DNA of 64,000 nt from WHSW01 sp963769945. Lineage in GTDB: Bacteria > Actinomycetota > Thermoleophilia > Solirubrobacterales > 70-9. The DNA is taken from contig CAVYOA010000014.1 in assembly GCA_963769945.1 (NCBI GenBank), forward strand, positions 62,001 through 126,000, written 5' to 3'. The translations under genes and the position numbers were made by a program. Shown here in pieces: positions 17,614 through 25,885 of this stretch. The notes beneath the pieces are model-generated. The model was not told the DNA's origin. It worked only from the letters and a program-made list of their open reading frames with translations, and ran no database searches. Positions within the stretch are counted from its first letter, which is position 1; the number at the start of each line of letters is the position of its first letter.

Positions 17614-19691
17614 CGTCGCCACTGCCGGCCGGGCCGAAGAGCACGAGGCGGGGTTCGAAGAGCACGAAGCGGGAGTCCCGGGCGATCGGCCGATAGCCCG
17701 CTGCGCGCGCCCAGGCGATCTCGTCGGTCGCGGCGGCGAATGGAAGCGGCTCACGGCCGACGATAAGCACCTGATAGAGCTCGCGGCTCACTGCTGCAAC
17801 AAACTCGGCGCGTGTCGCAGGCGCCCGAAAGGCGCCGTCGACGAACCCCCCGACAGCCCCGACCTCGTTCTCGAGCCGGGGTCCAAACAGGGGGTAGATC
17901 GGCGACAGCGTGCCCACCTTCCAGGCGCCGGCGATCCCGATTCGCGAACCCGGTGCGGCAAGCGTCAACGCTCGATCGAGCGCTGAACCGCCGCCGCGGT
18001 ATCTGTCGTCGAAAAAGCGCTGCTGTCCGAGGTGGCCGAAAACGATGACCAGCATCAACGCCGCGAGCCCGCCCGCGATAACCGTACGCCGCGCAGCACG
18101 GCTGCCGTCCTCACGCAGGCGCATCAGCGCCCAGCCGGCGCCGGCCGCCAAGCCGATGATCGCCACAGCGAGCGCGAGGTCGTGGAAACGCAGGTCGACG
18201 CCGCGGCGTAGGCCATCCGCCACACCCGCGAGCAAGATCAGCTCGACAACCAGACGTCCTCGCTGCAGGCGCGCCGTTGCCCAAGCGACCGCGGGCGCCG
18301 CCAGCAGCAGGGCGGGGAGGAGGTAGCGGGTGTTCGATCCGGCCGCGACCGGGGCTCCCTCGAAGCCGAGCGCCGTGTAGGGCGTGACCGTGTAGGCGAG
18401 AGTGCAGGCGACGGCCGCGGCGACGAGCCAGCGTCACGGTCGCCTCGTGCTTTCTCAGCGAGGTGACTCCGGCTGCGAGAGCCCCGACCCCGATCACCGC
18501 CGCCCCGAATCCGAGCGTGGACGCCAAAGCGGGGAGGAGGTAGTCGCTCCAGGCGCTCCAGTCGGTCAGGTAGTGCGAGAGGGCGAAGCCGACTGCATCG
18601 CGAGCCGGATCGGGTGGTGCGTCGAAGAGCGTCAGGCCGAAGAGCTCGATCTCGACCGGGAACAGCGGATTGCCCGACTCGATCCAGTTACGAACGAGCC
18701 AGAAACCTCCGGCCAGCGCAATCACGCCCGAGAGGCGAGCGAGGTCCGTGACGACCGCGCGGCGATCCCGTTCTGCGATCAGCCGGCAAATCAACCAAGC
18801 GCCGACCAGCGCGACGACGCAGGAGACGCCATACCAGCGCGCGCCGAAGGCGAGCCCGAGGCCGATCCCGGCGAGGAAAAGATCGGAGGTCGCCGTGGTG
18901 CGAGCGTGGCGAACGAGGAAGGCGACGCCGGCGGCGAACGTCGCGACGAGGAATGGATCGGGGGTGACGGTGTTGACGACGTAAAGGGTCGATGCCGGAA
19001 TCGCGAGCACCGCCGCGGCCGTGAGCGCCGAGGTGCTCAGCGGCGCCCCGAGCTCGCGCCCGGCGACGACGAGGGCCAGCCAGGCGAGCCCAACGAGCGG
19101 CAAATTGACGAAACGGATCAGGAAATCGCCGTGCCAGGGCAGGACTGCGGTGAGCTCGAAGACGTTGCCGTTGGCCGGGTAGTTGCCTTGAAACTGGTCG
19201 GGGAGGAACTGGTCGATCTGCCAGATCGACCCGCTCTGCAGCCAGCGAGCGATGCTCGGCAGGTGGAAGTTGAGCGGATCGACACCGAGCGCGGGGACCG
19301 TCGCAAGCTGGGCGAGCGTCGCCAGGAGATAGAGCGCGACCGCGCCGGCTGCGATCGCCGCGATCGCGCGCGACAGCCAAGGCTCGGCGACGGGCGGCGG
19401 CTGGGCCTCGACGACATCCGCCGGCTGTGCGCGGCGGGTGAGGGCAGCTGTGGCGGCGAGCAGGCCAATCGCCATCGCCGGCACCGAAACGCGACCGAGA
19501 ATGCCGAAGGCGGCGGCGACGAGGTGGATCGCCACCACCGCGGCGACCGCCAGCAACCCCGCCGCGAGCACGCGCTCGAGCGACCGCAACCGCGGAGTCC
19601 AGGTCCTGGTGGCGAGGATGGCGGCGCCCCCGATCGCGGCGACGGTGACCGAGAACAGGATCAGGCCGACGAGGTAGTCGCCGAGCGGCAT
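17603..19691 (-). CDS. large GT-C membrane glycosyltransferase (frameshifted)
   Basis: About 695 residues over two frames. ATG 19691 has an AAGGAG ribosome-binding site 5 bases upstream, read on the minus strand. There are a dozen or so hydrophobic segments; the luminal loop after the fourth includes VDPLNFHLPSIARWLQSGS and FQGNYPANGNVFEL, with the Asp/His pair usual in GT39/ArnT-type proteins. The frame changes near 18431, after LRKHEATVT, where one base is in excess; the other frame resumes WLVAAAVACTLAY and runs to SGDDGQ at 17603. The C-terminal soluble part (GSRIGIAGAWKVG, GREPLPF) is a periplasm-facing domain. It is probably a sugar transferase for a surface glycan. Confidence 0.65.
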
Positions 19692-19784
19692 CGCCGCTCC
19701 TTCTATCAGCCGTTCGCGCTGCGGGGAGCGCCGCAATCACACCTCGACGATGGTTGCTCGCGGCCGCCTACCATGCGCTCGGCG

Positions 19785-21008
19785 ATGACATCCACTCTCA
19801 GGGATGGTCTGCGGCGCGTGCCTCGCAGCGCCTGGGTCCTGCTCGTCGCCGCGCTCGCGGCTCGCGTCGCCGTCGCCTACGCCACCTACGGCGTCCGCTT
19901 CGACATCGACTCCTATCGCATCGTCTACGCCGCGCTCGACGGCAACCCGTTCGACGTCTACACGGCGACCAGCGCCGGGGAGCAGATCCGCTGGCCCTAC
20001 GCGCCCGGCTACTTCCCTTGGATCGTCGTCGCGGGACTTGCCGACACTCACCTCGGCATTGCCTTCCACGGCACGATCCAGCTCCCCGCGATCGCCGCCG
20101 ACGGCGCCCTGGCGCTGGCGGTCTACCTCTACCTCGACCGCTACGGCAACGGTGGAGCAAAGGCGTTTGGCGCCTTCGCACTGATCTGCCTCGGGCCGAC
20201 CTTTGCCGCTACCTCCGGCTACCACGGCCAGCTCGACTCGGTGGCGATCCTCGCCGCCGTGGCGGCGCTGATCGCTTGGGAGCAACTCGAAGGCAGCCGA
20301 CGCCGGGCGCTCGTCTGCGGATTGCTGCTCGGGCTCGGGGTCGCGGTGAAAACGGTTCCGATCCTGCTCTTGATCGCGCTGCTGCCTTGGGCGCGCGATC
20401 GCCGCGAGGGCATCAGAACCGTCGCCTGGACGGCGCTGATTCCGGGAGCGTTGTTGCTGCCCTACGCGATTACCGATCCCGCATCGACGCTCGACTTGTT
20501 CCGAAACGCCGGGCTGCCTGGCTTCGGCGGGCTCAGCCTCGTCGTCCAGCCCGAGCTCTCGTCGGTGTGGCTGGTGGAGGGGTCGACGACTGAGATCTCG
20601 GCCTTGAACGAGCGCCTCTATGACCTCGGACGGACGATCGCGCTCGCCCTGATCGCCGCCCTTTCGCTGCTGGCGTGGCGGTTGCGCCCGCGGCCGCTGA
20701 CGATGGCGGTGATCATCTGGCTCTCGGTCTACGTCTTCAACCCCGACCTCTTCCTCCACTATCTCGTCTGGGGTGTGCCTTTTCTGCTGATGGCGGCGTA
20801 CGTCTCACAGGTCGCGGTGCTCCAGATCGTGATCGTGGTACCCACGGTGATCCTCTACGCCGGTCCGTGGCAGAGCGCGTCGGCGTCGCATCTCTACTCC
20901 GCCGTTTTGATCGGGTTGTGGGCATGGGCGCTGGCTTCCCTGGGCCGCATCGTGTTCGCACAGCGCGCCCTCAGAGACCACCACAGGCGCTGCAAGGCTG
21001 ACTGTTAG
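19785..21008 (+). CDS. GT87/PIG-M-like polytopic mannosyltransferase
   Basis: A 407-residue membrane protein, paralogous to the protein at 16411-17613. It has FDIDSYRIVYAAL after the first helix, WPYAPGYFPWIVV, SGYHGQLDSVAIL, VAVKTVPILLLIALLPW and a final helix ending near IGLWAWALASLG. ATG 19785 is preferred because a TACCAT box (19769-19774) ends 10 bases before it; ATG 19773 would lie inside that box. It is divergently transcribed from the GT-C gene at 17603-19691, and the two paralogues face away from each other across it. It is likely to add mannose-like residues from a polyprenyl-phosphate donor. Confidence 0.75.
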   Translation: MTSTLRDGLRRVPRSAWVLLVAALAARVAVAYATYGVRFDIDSYRIVYAALDGNPFDVYTATSAGEQIRWPYAPGYFPWIVVAGLADTHLGIAFHGTIQLPAIAADGALALAVYLYLDRYGNGGAKAFGAFALICLGPTFAATSGYHGQLDSVAILAAVAALIAWEQLEGSRRRALVCGLLLGLGVAVKTVPILLLIALLPWARDRREGIRTVAWTALIPGALLLPYAITDPASTLDLFRNAGLPGFGGLSLVVQPELSSVWLVEGSTTEISALNERLYDLGRTIALALIAALSLLAWRLRPRPLTMAVIIWLSVYVFNPDLFLHYLVWGVPFLLMAAYVSQVAVLQIVIVVPTVILYAGPWQSASASHLYSAVLIGLWAWALASLGRIVFAQRALRDHHRRCKADC

Positions 21009-21084
21009 ACTCGTCACGACCTCCGAAGGTGGGGTCGCGGAGCCGCAAACAGCGGTTTTATGGCCCCTTCCGAGGGGCTTTTTT
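21006..21084 (+). ncRNA. candidate small RNA or attenuator ending in an intrinsic terminator
   Basis: A TAGACT box at 21006-21011 overlaps the preceding stop codon. The next 70 bases form three hairpins: CGACC/GGTCG (21017-21037), CCGC-AAACA-GCGG (21043-21055) and the terminator GCCCCT-TCCG-AGGGGC followed by six T. The guaB-like gene starts 30 bases later with its own -10 box. The RNA could be a free small RNA or a read-through control leader. No match to known purine or guanidine riboswitch motifs was recognised. Confidence 0.35.
21063..21084 (+). terminator. Rho-independent terminator
   Basis: A six-base-pair stem GCCCCT/AGGGGC closes a TCCG loop and is followed by TTTTTT. It is the clearest intrinsic terminator in the window and ends the GT-C transcript or a small RNA before guaB. 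Confidence 0.85.
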
Positions 21085-21100
21085 CGTCCGCGAACACCCG

Positions 21101-21106
21101 TAGCTT
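21101..21106 (+). promoter_or_regulatory. -10 box before the guaB-like gene
   Basis: TAGCTT ends 8 bases before ATG 21115. A GGAG sequence lies at 21107-21110, so either leaderless initiation or a very short leader is possible. Confidence 0.4.
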
Positions 21107-21114
21107 GGAGGCAC

Positions 21115-22321
21115 ATGGAAGTCGAGATCGGTCGGGGCAAGAAGGGCAGGCGGGCCTACGGGTTCGACGACATCGCGATCGTGCCCTCGCGGCGCACGCG
21201 CGATCCCGACGACGTCGACATCTCTTGGACCCTGGGTCCCTACCGCTTCGAGCTGCCCCTGCTGGCCTCGGCGATGGACGGCGTCGTCAGCCCCGCGACC
21301 GCGGCCGAGCTCGGCCGCCTCGGCGGCCTCGGCGTGCTCAACCTCGAGGGCATCTGGAGTCGCTACTCGGACGCCGACGCGAAGCTGGCCGAGATCGCCG
21401 CAGCGCCGCCCGAGCAGGCGACGCAGCTGATGCAGAAGCTCTATGAGGAGCCAGTCAAACCCGAGCTCATCGCCCAGCGAGTCGAGGAGATCAAGCAGGC
21501 CGGCGTCGTTGCGGCCGGGTCATTGACGCCGCAGAAGGTGACCGAGTACTACGAGGTCGCGATCGAAGCGGGACTCGACATCCTCGTGATTCAGGGAACC
21601 GTGATCTCGGCCGAGCACGTCTCGACCAAGTCCGAGCCCCTGAACCTGAAGGAGTTCACCTCCGAGGTGCCGGTGCCGTGCGTGATGGGCGGTTGTGCCT
21701 CTTATGCGACCGGGCTGCACCTGATGCGCACCGGAGCGGTCGGAGTGCTCGTCGGAGTTGGCCCCGGAGCTGCGTGCACCACTCGCGGAGTGCTGGGCCT
21801 CGGTGTGCCGCAGGCAACGGCGATCGCCGACGTCGCCGCGGCCCGCGCTCAGCACATGCTCGAGACAGGCGAGTACTGCAACGTGATCGCCGATGGCGGC
21901 ATGCGCACCGGCGGCGATCTCTCGAAGGCGATCGCGGTCGGCGCCGACGCGGTCATGGTCGGCTCGCCGCTCGCGCGCGCGACAGCAGGCCCCCGGACGG
22001 GGTTATCACTGGGGCATGGCAACGTTCCATCCCTCGCTGCCGCGCGGCACGCGCGTCGCAACTCAGCAGGACGGCACGCTCGAGCAGATCCTGATGGGCC
22101 CGGCGCACGAGAACGACGGCACCTTCAACCTGATCGGGGCGCTGAAGACGTCGATGGCGACCTGTGGGTATGAGGACATCCGCGACTTCCAGCGAGCCGA
22201 GGTGATGGTCGCGCCGTCGCTTCAGACCGAGGGCAAGCAGCTCCAGCGCTCGCAGCAGGTCGGCATGGGGTCCAACGGCAAGGCAAGCGTTACGAATGGA
22301 GTAGCTGTAACCGATGGTTGA
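21115..22321 (+). CDS. GuaB3-type IMP dehydrogenase family protein (frameshifted)
   Basis: About 400 residues, a TIM-barrel protein of the IMPDH/GMP-reductase family without CBS domains. The N terminus VEIGRGKKGRRAYGFDDI and IVPSRRTR match the GuaB3 subfamily, usually annotated as GuaB3 family IMP dehydrogenase-related. The active-site loop reads GVGPGAACTTRGVLG and so keeps the catalytic Cys; ADGGMRTGGDLSKAIAVGADAVM is the phosphate-binding part. The frame breaks near 21985, after SPLARAT; the next frame restores APGRGYHWG and ends at 22321 after LIGALKTSMATCGY. A broken housekeeping-type gene upstream of guaA suggests a base error. It would convert IMP to XMP in GMP synthesis, though some GuaB3 proteins lack that activity. 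It overlaps guaA by 8 bases. Confidence 0.8.
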
Positions 22322-23999
22322 TCGCACCGTTTCTCCCGCGGCCGAGGCCGGGGAGGACGTGCGCCCATTGAGCACGCGCGGACCTCTTGCTGAGGGAGAC
22401 CCCGCGCTCCCGGCGGAGCCCGGCGTCGAGGATGCGGTTGATGTCGCTCCGCCCGAGACGGCGCACGAGGAGGTTCTCGTGCTCGACTTCGGTGGGCAGT
22501 ACTCGCAGCTGATCGCGCGGCGGATTCGCGAATGCCAGGTCTATGCCGAGCTCTTGCCGCACGATCTCGACCTCGACCTGATCCGCGAGCGCGACCCGGC
22601 AGCCCTCGTGCTCTCGGGCGGGCCCGCATCGGTCTACTCCGAAGGCGCGCCGCGGCTGCGCCGCGAGTTGCTCGAGCTCGGCATCCCCGTGCTTGGCATC
22701 TGTTACGGGATGCAGGCGATGGTGCTGGAGCTCGGCGGTCGAGTCGAAGGCGCCGACGCCGGTGAGTTCGGGCGCACGGCGTTGACGCTCACCGATGCCG
22801 GCGGCAAGCTGCTCGCCGACCTGCCTACCGAGCAGCAGTGCTGGATGAGCCATCGCGACTGCGTCTTCGAGGCACCTGACGGCTTCGATGCCCTCGCTGC
22901 CAGCCCCGGCTCGCCGGTCGCCGCGCTCGAGAACACCGAGCGCGGGCTCTACGGCATCCAGTTTCACCCCGAGGTGGTCCACACGCCCTACGGCCAGCAG
23001 ATCCTCGAGCGCTTCCTGCGCCAGATTGCCGGCTGCGCCGAGAAGTGGTCTCCCGCGTCGGTGATCGACGAGCAGGTCGAAAACATCCGCACGCAGGTCG
23101 GCGGCGCCGGGGTCATCTGCGGGCTCTCCGGCGGCGTCGACTCGGCAACCGCAGCCGCGCTCGTGCATCGCGCGATCGGTGACCAGCTCACCTGTGTGCT
23201 CGTCGACCACGGCCTGATGCGGATGAACGAGGCCGAGCAGGTGGTCGAGGCGATGCGCGAGCTCGGCGTCAATCTCGTTCACGTCGACGCGGAGCAGCGC
23301 TTCCTCGAACGCCTGGCTGGGGTCGTCGAGCCCGAAGCGAAGCGAAAGATCATCGGCTCGGAGTTCATCCGCGTCTTTGAGGAGGAGGCCGAGAAGGTCG
23401 ACTCCGTCGGCTTTCTCGTCCAGGGCACCCTCTACTCGGACGTAATCGAGTCAGGAGGCGACGGCCGCGAAGCCGCGACGATCAAGTCGCACCACAACGT
23501 CGGCGGCTTGCCCGAGGATCTCGGCTTCGATCTCGTCGAACCGCTGCGGATGCTGTTCAAGGACGAGGTCCGCGCCGTTGCCGCTGAGCTCGGCCTCTCC
23601 GATCGCGTCGTCTGGCGTCAGCCGTTTCCGGGACCGGGCCTCGGCATCCGCATCGTCGGTGGCGAGGTCAACAAAGAGCGCCTCGACATCCTGCGCGGCG
23701 CCGACGCGGTCCTGCAAGAGGAGATCAAGGCGGCGGGCCTGTATCGCGAGCTGTGGCAGTCCTTTTGTGTCCTGCCTGTCGTGCGTTCGGTCGGGGTCCA
23801 GGGCGACGGTCGCACCTACGCCTATCCGATCGTGATCCGCGCGGTCACGTCGCAGGACGCGATGACGGCCGACTGGGCGCGGCTCCCATACGACCTGCTC
23901 GAGCGCGTCTCCAACCGGATCATCAACGAGGTCGCCGGGGTCAACCGCGTCGCGCTCGACATCTCGTCCAAACCGCCCGCAACGATCGAGTGGGAATAG
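22314..23999 (+). CDS. guaA: GMP synthase (glutamine-hydrolysing)
   Basis: A complete 561-residue enzyme that aminates XMP to GMP with ATP and glutamine. An N-terminal extension of about 50 residues, rich in Glu and Pro, precedes VLVLDFGGQYSQLIARRIRE. The class I amidotransferase triad is visible as Cys in GICYGMQ and His/Glu in FHPEVVHT. The ATP pyrophosphatase P-loop GLSGGVDSATAAAL and the dimerisation domain (RQPFPGPGLGIRI, KPPATIEWE at the end) follow. It is coupled to the guaB-like gene by an 8-base overlap, so IMP to XMP to GMP steps are encoded together. The extension is longer than usual and its start could be an internal site, but ATG 22314 gives the natural overlap. Confidence 0.95.
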   Translation: MVDRTVSPAAEAGEDVRPLSTRGPLAEGDPALPAEPGVEDAVDVAPPETAHEEVLVLDFGGQYSQLIARRIRECQVYAELLPHDLDLDLIRERDPAALVLSGGPASVYSEGAPRLRRELLELGIPVLGICYGMQAMVLELGGRVEGADAGEFGRTALTLTDAGGKLLADLPTEQQCWMSHRDCVFEAPDGFDALAASPGSPVAALENTERGLYGIQFHPEVVHTPYGQQILERFLRQIAGCAEKWSPASVIDEQVENIRTQVGGAGVICGLSGGVDSATAAALVHRAIGDQLTCVLVDHGLMRMNEAEQVVEAMRELGVNLVHVDAEQRFLERLAGVVEPEAKRKIIGSEFIRVFEEEAEKVDSVGFLVQGTLYSDVIESGGDGREAATIKSHHNVGGLPEDLGFDLVEPLRMLFKDEVRAVAAELGLSDRVVWRQPFPGPGLGIRIVGGEVNKERLDILRGADAVLQEEIKAAGLYRELWQSFCVLPVVRSVGVQGDGRTYAYPIVIRAVTSQDAMTADWARLPYDLLERVSNRIINEVAGVNRVALDISSKPPATIEWE

Positions 24000-24925
24000 C
24001 GCCGCTTCGAGCCGTGAGGCCCGAGCCGGGCGGAAGCAGGGAGCGTGGCGTGCGTCGCACGCGAGCGACCGCTGACGCCGCCCGGCGCCGGGCTCGCGGC
24101 TCGAGGGCGGCTAGAGGTCGTCGCCGCGGCACGGCACTGAGCATCGCGTGCGGGTCTCCGATCCGGCAGGCGACCACGATCTCACGGCTCACCCTGTGGC
24201 GCAGGTTGTGCGCCGTCAGCGGCGCTCGCGGCATACCCTCTCCGGCGGGCATGAGCACGAAGCGCGGCCCCGACTCGATTTCGAAGCCGGCTGACTGCAC
24301 CATTCGAGCCAACCCCCTCAGATTCGGCTTCCACCAGACAGGGCGCTCCATCGCGTGCAGGCTGGCCAGCGGCAACGGTGCCAGCGAGAGCGTGGCGCCG
24401 ACCGCGTCGACGACGATCAAGCGTCCGGCGGTCACTGTTCGCACCGCCTCGAGCGCCCGCACCGGATCCCTGAGGTGGAGCAGCAGGCTTCCGAGGTAGA
24501 CCAGATCGAAACGGCCATGACGTTCGGGATCCAGGTCGTAGACGCTGGCATCCCAGCGCTCGACGGTCGATCCGAGCGCGGTATGGGCAAGCTCGAAGCC
24601 GCTGCCCGCGGCCTTTCGCGCCGCGGCTGAGGCGCGCGAGAGGTCGGTTCCGACCGCCGGCCAATCCCAGCGCGATTCGTCGAGTACGTCGATCGCGATC
24701 ACCTCGCTGGCCTGCCTGCGCTCCATCTCGAAGGCCCAGAAGCCGTCGTAGGTGCCAACGTCGAGGCAGCGCATCCCAGCGCAAGCTGCGGGCAGGGCGC
24801 GCGCCGGCGATTGCCCGGCAATCGAACCATCCGGGCGTCACGATGTCCGGCGCCAGCTCGATCGAGTGGTACCACTCGAGCTCGGCGATCCGCGCCTTGA
24901 GCGTCCCGGCGAGCTTCGGTTTCAC
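23941..24925 (-). CDS. class I SAM-dependent methyltransferase, CmoB/DUF1698-like (frameshifted)
   Basis: Third paralogue of the WYH/TPG methyltransferases. GTG 24925 overlaps the preceding stop (GTGA); the N terminus holds ELEWYHSIELAPDIVTPGWFDC. The frame breaks near 24797-24806 in a GC run and resumes LPAACAGMRCLDVGTYDGFWAFEMERR; DLVYLGSLLLHLRDP follows. The last 55 or so residues are Arg-rich, run through a palindromic non-coding-like segment and 59 bases into guaA. They are probably not real: a stop in the adjacent frame at 24111-24113 would end the protein at a length close to the paralogues. The role is likely methylation in glycan synthesis; the substrate is unknown. Confidence 0.65.
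24007..24104. repeat. imperfect palindrome downstream of guaA
   Basis: Outer arms of 27 bases (24007-24033 and 24078-24104) pair over 9 and 8 bases at their two ends around an unpaired middle. Inside lies a perfect small hairpin, GCGTGC-GTC-GCACGC (24048-24062). It follows guaA by 7 bases and may act as a transcription end or a REP-like element. There is no T-run. Confidence 0.5.
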
Positions 24926-25842
24926 GACTCGTTGGGGTCGGAGTGAGGGCGGGCGATGACCAGCATCCGGTCGCGAAAGTCCGGCGTCACCAAGCGCTCG
25001 GCGAGCCCGACAGCATCGGTTGCGCCAACGAGCGCCCTCGCCAGCCCAGCCCGATAGCCTCCGAGGCGGCCGAGGTAATAGCCGAGCGTGAACGTCTTCG
25101 GCGCCGTCGTCACGGACAACGTCTCGAAGCCGTGGGCGCCAAGCAGCGTCTCGAGGCTGTGGCGGGTGAAGTAGTGAACGTGCGTGGGGATCACCGACCA
25201 CCAGCGCCTGCCCATCGCCCGGGCCAGGCGGCTGCCGGCGTCGGGCAGCGCCAGGGCGACGACGCCATTTGGCCGCAGCAACTCGGCGACACGATCGAGC
25301 GCGTCGCCGGCGCGGGGCAGGTGCTCGATCACGTCGGCGAGGACGATCGCGTCGAAGCTCGCAGGCTCGAGCTTGGCTTCGAAGATGCCGCCGTCGCGCA
25401 CGTCGAGGCCAAGTTGTTCGCGGGCGTAGCTCGAGGCGAACTGACTGGGCTCGACCCCGGCGACCTCCCAGCCCCGCCGGCGAGCCTCGTCGAGGAGGAA
25501 GCCGACCCAGCAGCCGAGGTCGGCCAGGGAGCCAACCGCGACGTGGCGCTCGATCGTCGCCAGCAGCGAGCGAGCGGTCGCCCGCTGCCCCGGCTCTTCC
25601 TCGACGTAGGCGGCAGAAGCAGCCTGCCCATAGGCGTCGGAGAGCTCGGGGTCGGCGGGAAAGCGAGCCAGCTGCATGTGCCCGCAGTCGCGGCAGCGAA
25701 CGATGTCTGAGAGCGCGGTGCCGTAGCGGTCACTGGTCGGGATCAGGCCCTCGGGGCCTGCTACCCCGGCGACACTGAGGTGAGTAGCCAGCCGCGGCCC
25801 GCCGCAGGCTGCGCAGCGAGACGAGTGATCATCGCCTGTCAC
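24922..25842 (-). CDS. zinc-binding class I SAM methyltransferase
   Basis: A 306-residue protein. An N-terminal metal-binding module has CxxC at residues 10-13 and CRDC at 50-53, as found in sugar C-methyltransferase-like proteins of the Methyltransf_23 group. The SAM core follows: SLADLGCWVGFLLDEARRRGW, then VEPS and IVLADVIEHLPRAGDALD. After the core come HVHYFTRHSLETLLGAHGF and a C-terminal helix-rich segment. It overlaps the next methyltransferase gene by 4 bases (GTGA). The neighbouring polyprenyl-phosphate glycosyltransferase on the other strand suggests a shared glycan pathway. The substrate is not known. Confidence 0.8.
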   Translation of the reverse strand: MTGDDHSSRCAACGGPRLATHLSVAGVAGPEGLIPTSDRYGTALSDIVRCRDCGHMQLARFPADPELSDAYGQAASAAYVEEEPGQRATARSLLATIERHVAVGSLADLGCWVGFLLDEARRRGWEVAGVEPSQFASSYAREQLGLDVRDGGIFEAKLEPASFDAIVLADVIEHLPRAGDALDRVAELLRPNGVVALALPDAGSRLARAMGRRWWSVIPTHVHYFTRHSLETLLGAHGFETLSVTTAPKTFTLGYYLGRLGGYRAGLARALVGATDAVGLAERLVTPDFRDRMLVIARPHSDPNES

Positions 25843-25873
25843 CGCGCTGACTGTAACCGGCGCAAAGACTGAC

Positions 25874-25879
25874 TACGGT
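25874..25879 (+). promoter_or_regulatory. -10 box for leaderless GT2 gene
   Basis: TACGGT ends 6 bases before GTG 25886, with no ribosome-binding site between. It is in the 43-base gap of two divergent genes. Confidence 0.45.
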
Positions 25880-25885
25880 TGCGCG

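Noticed and set aside
18402..19772. Long open frame on the plus strand opposite the GT-C gene
   Set aside because: It is a high-GC antisense shadow: Arg/Asp/Glu/Gly-rich, no domain, and it runs without a break into the real gene at 19785 only because stops are rare in that frame.
21006..21084. Purine or guanidine riboswitch before guaB
   Set aside because: The hairpins do not show the conserved core bases of those riboswitches as far as can be judged by eye, so only a generic small RNA or attenuator is proposed.
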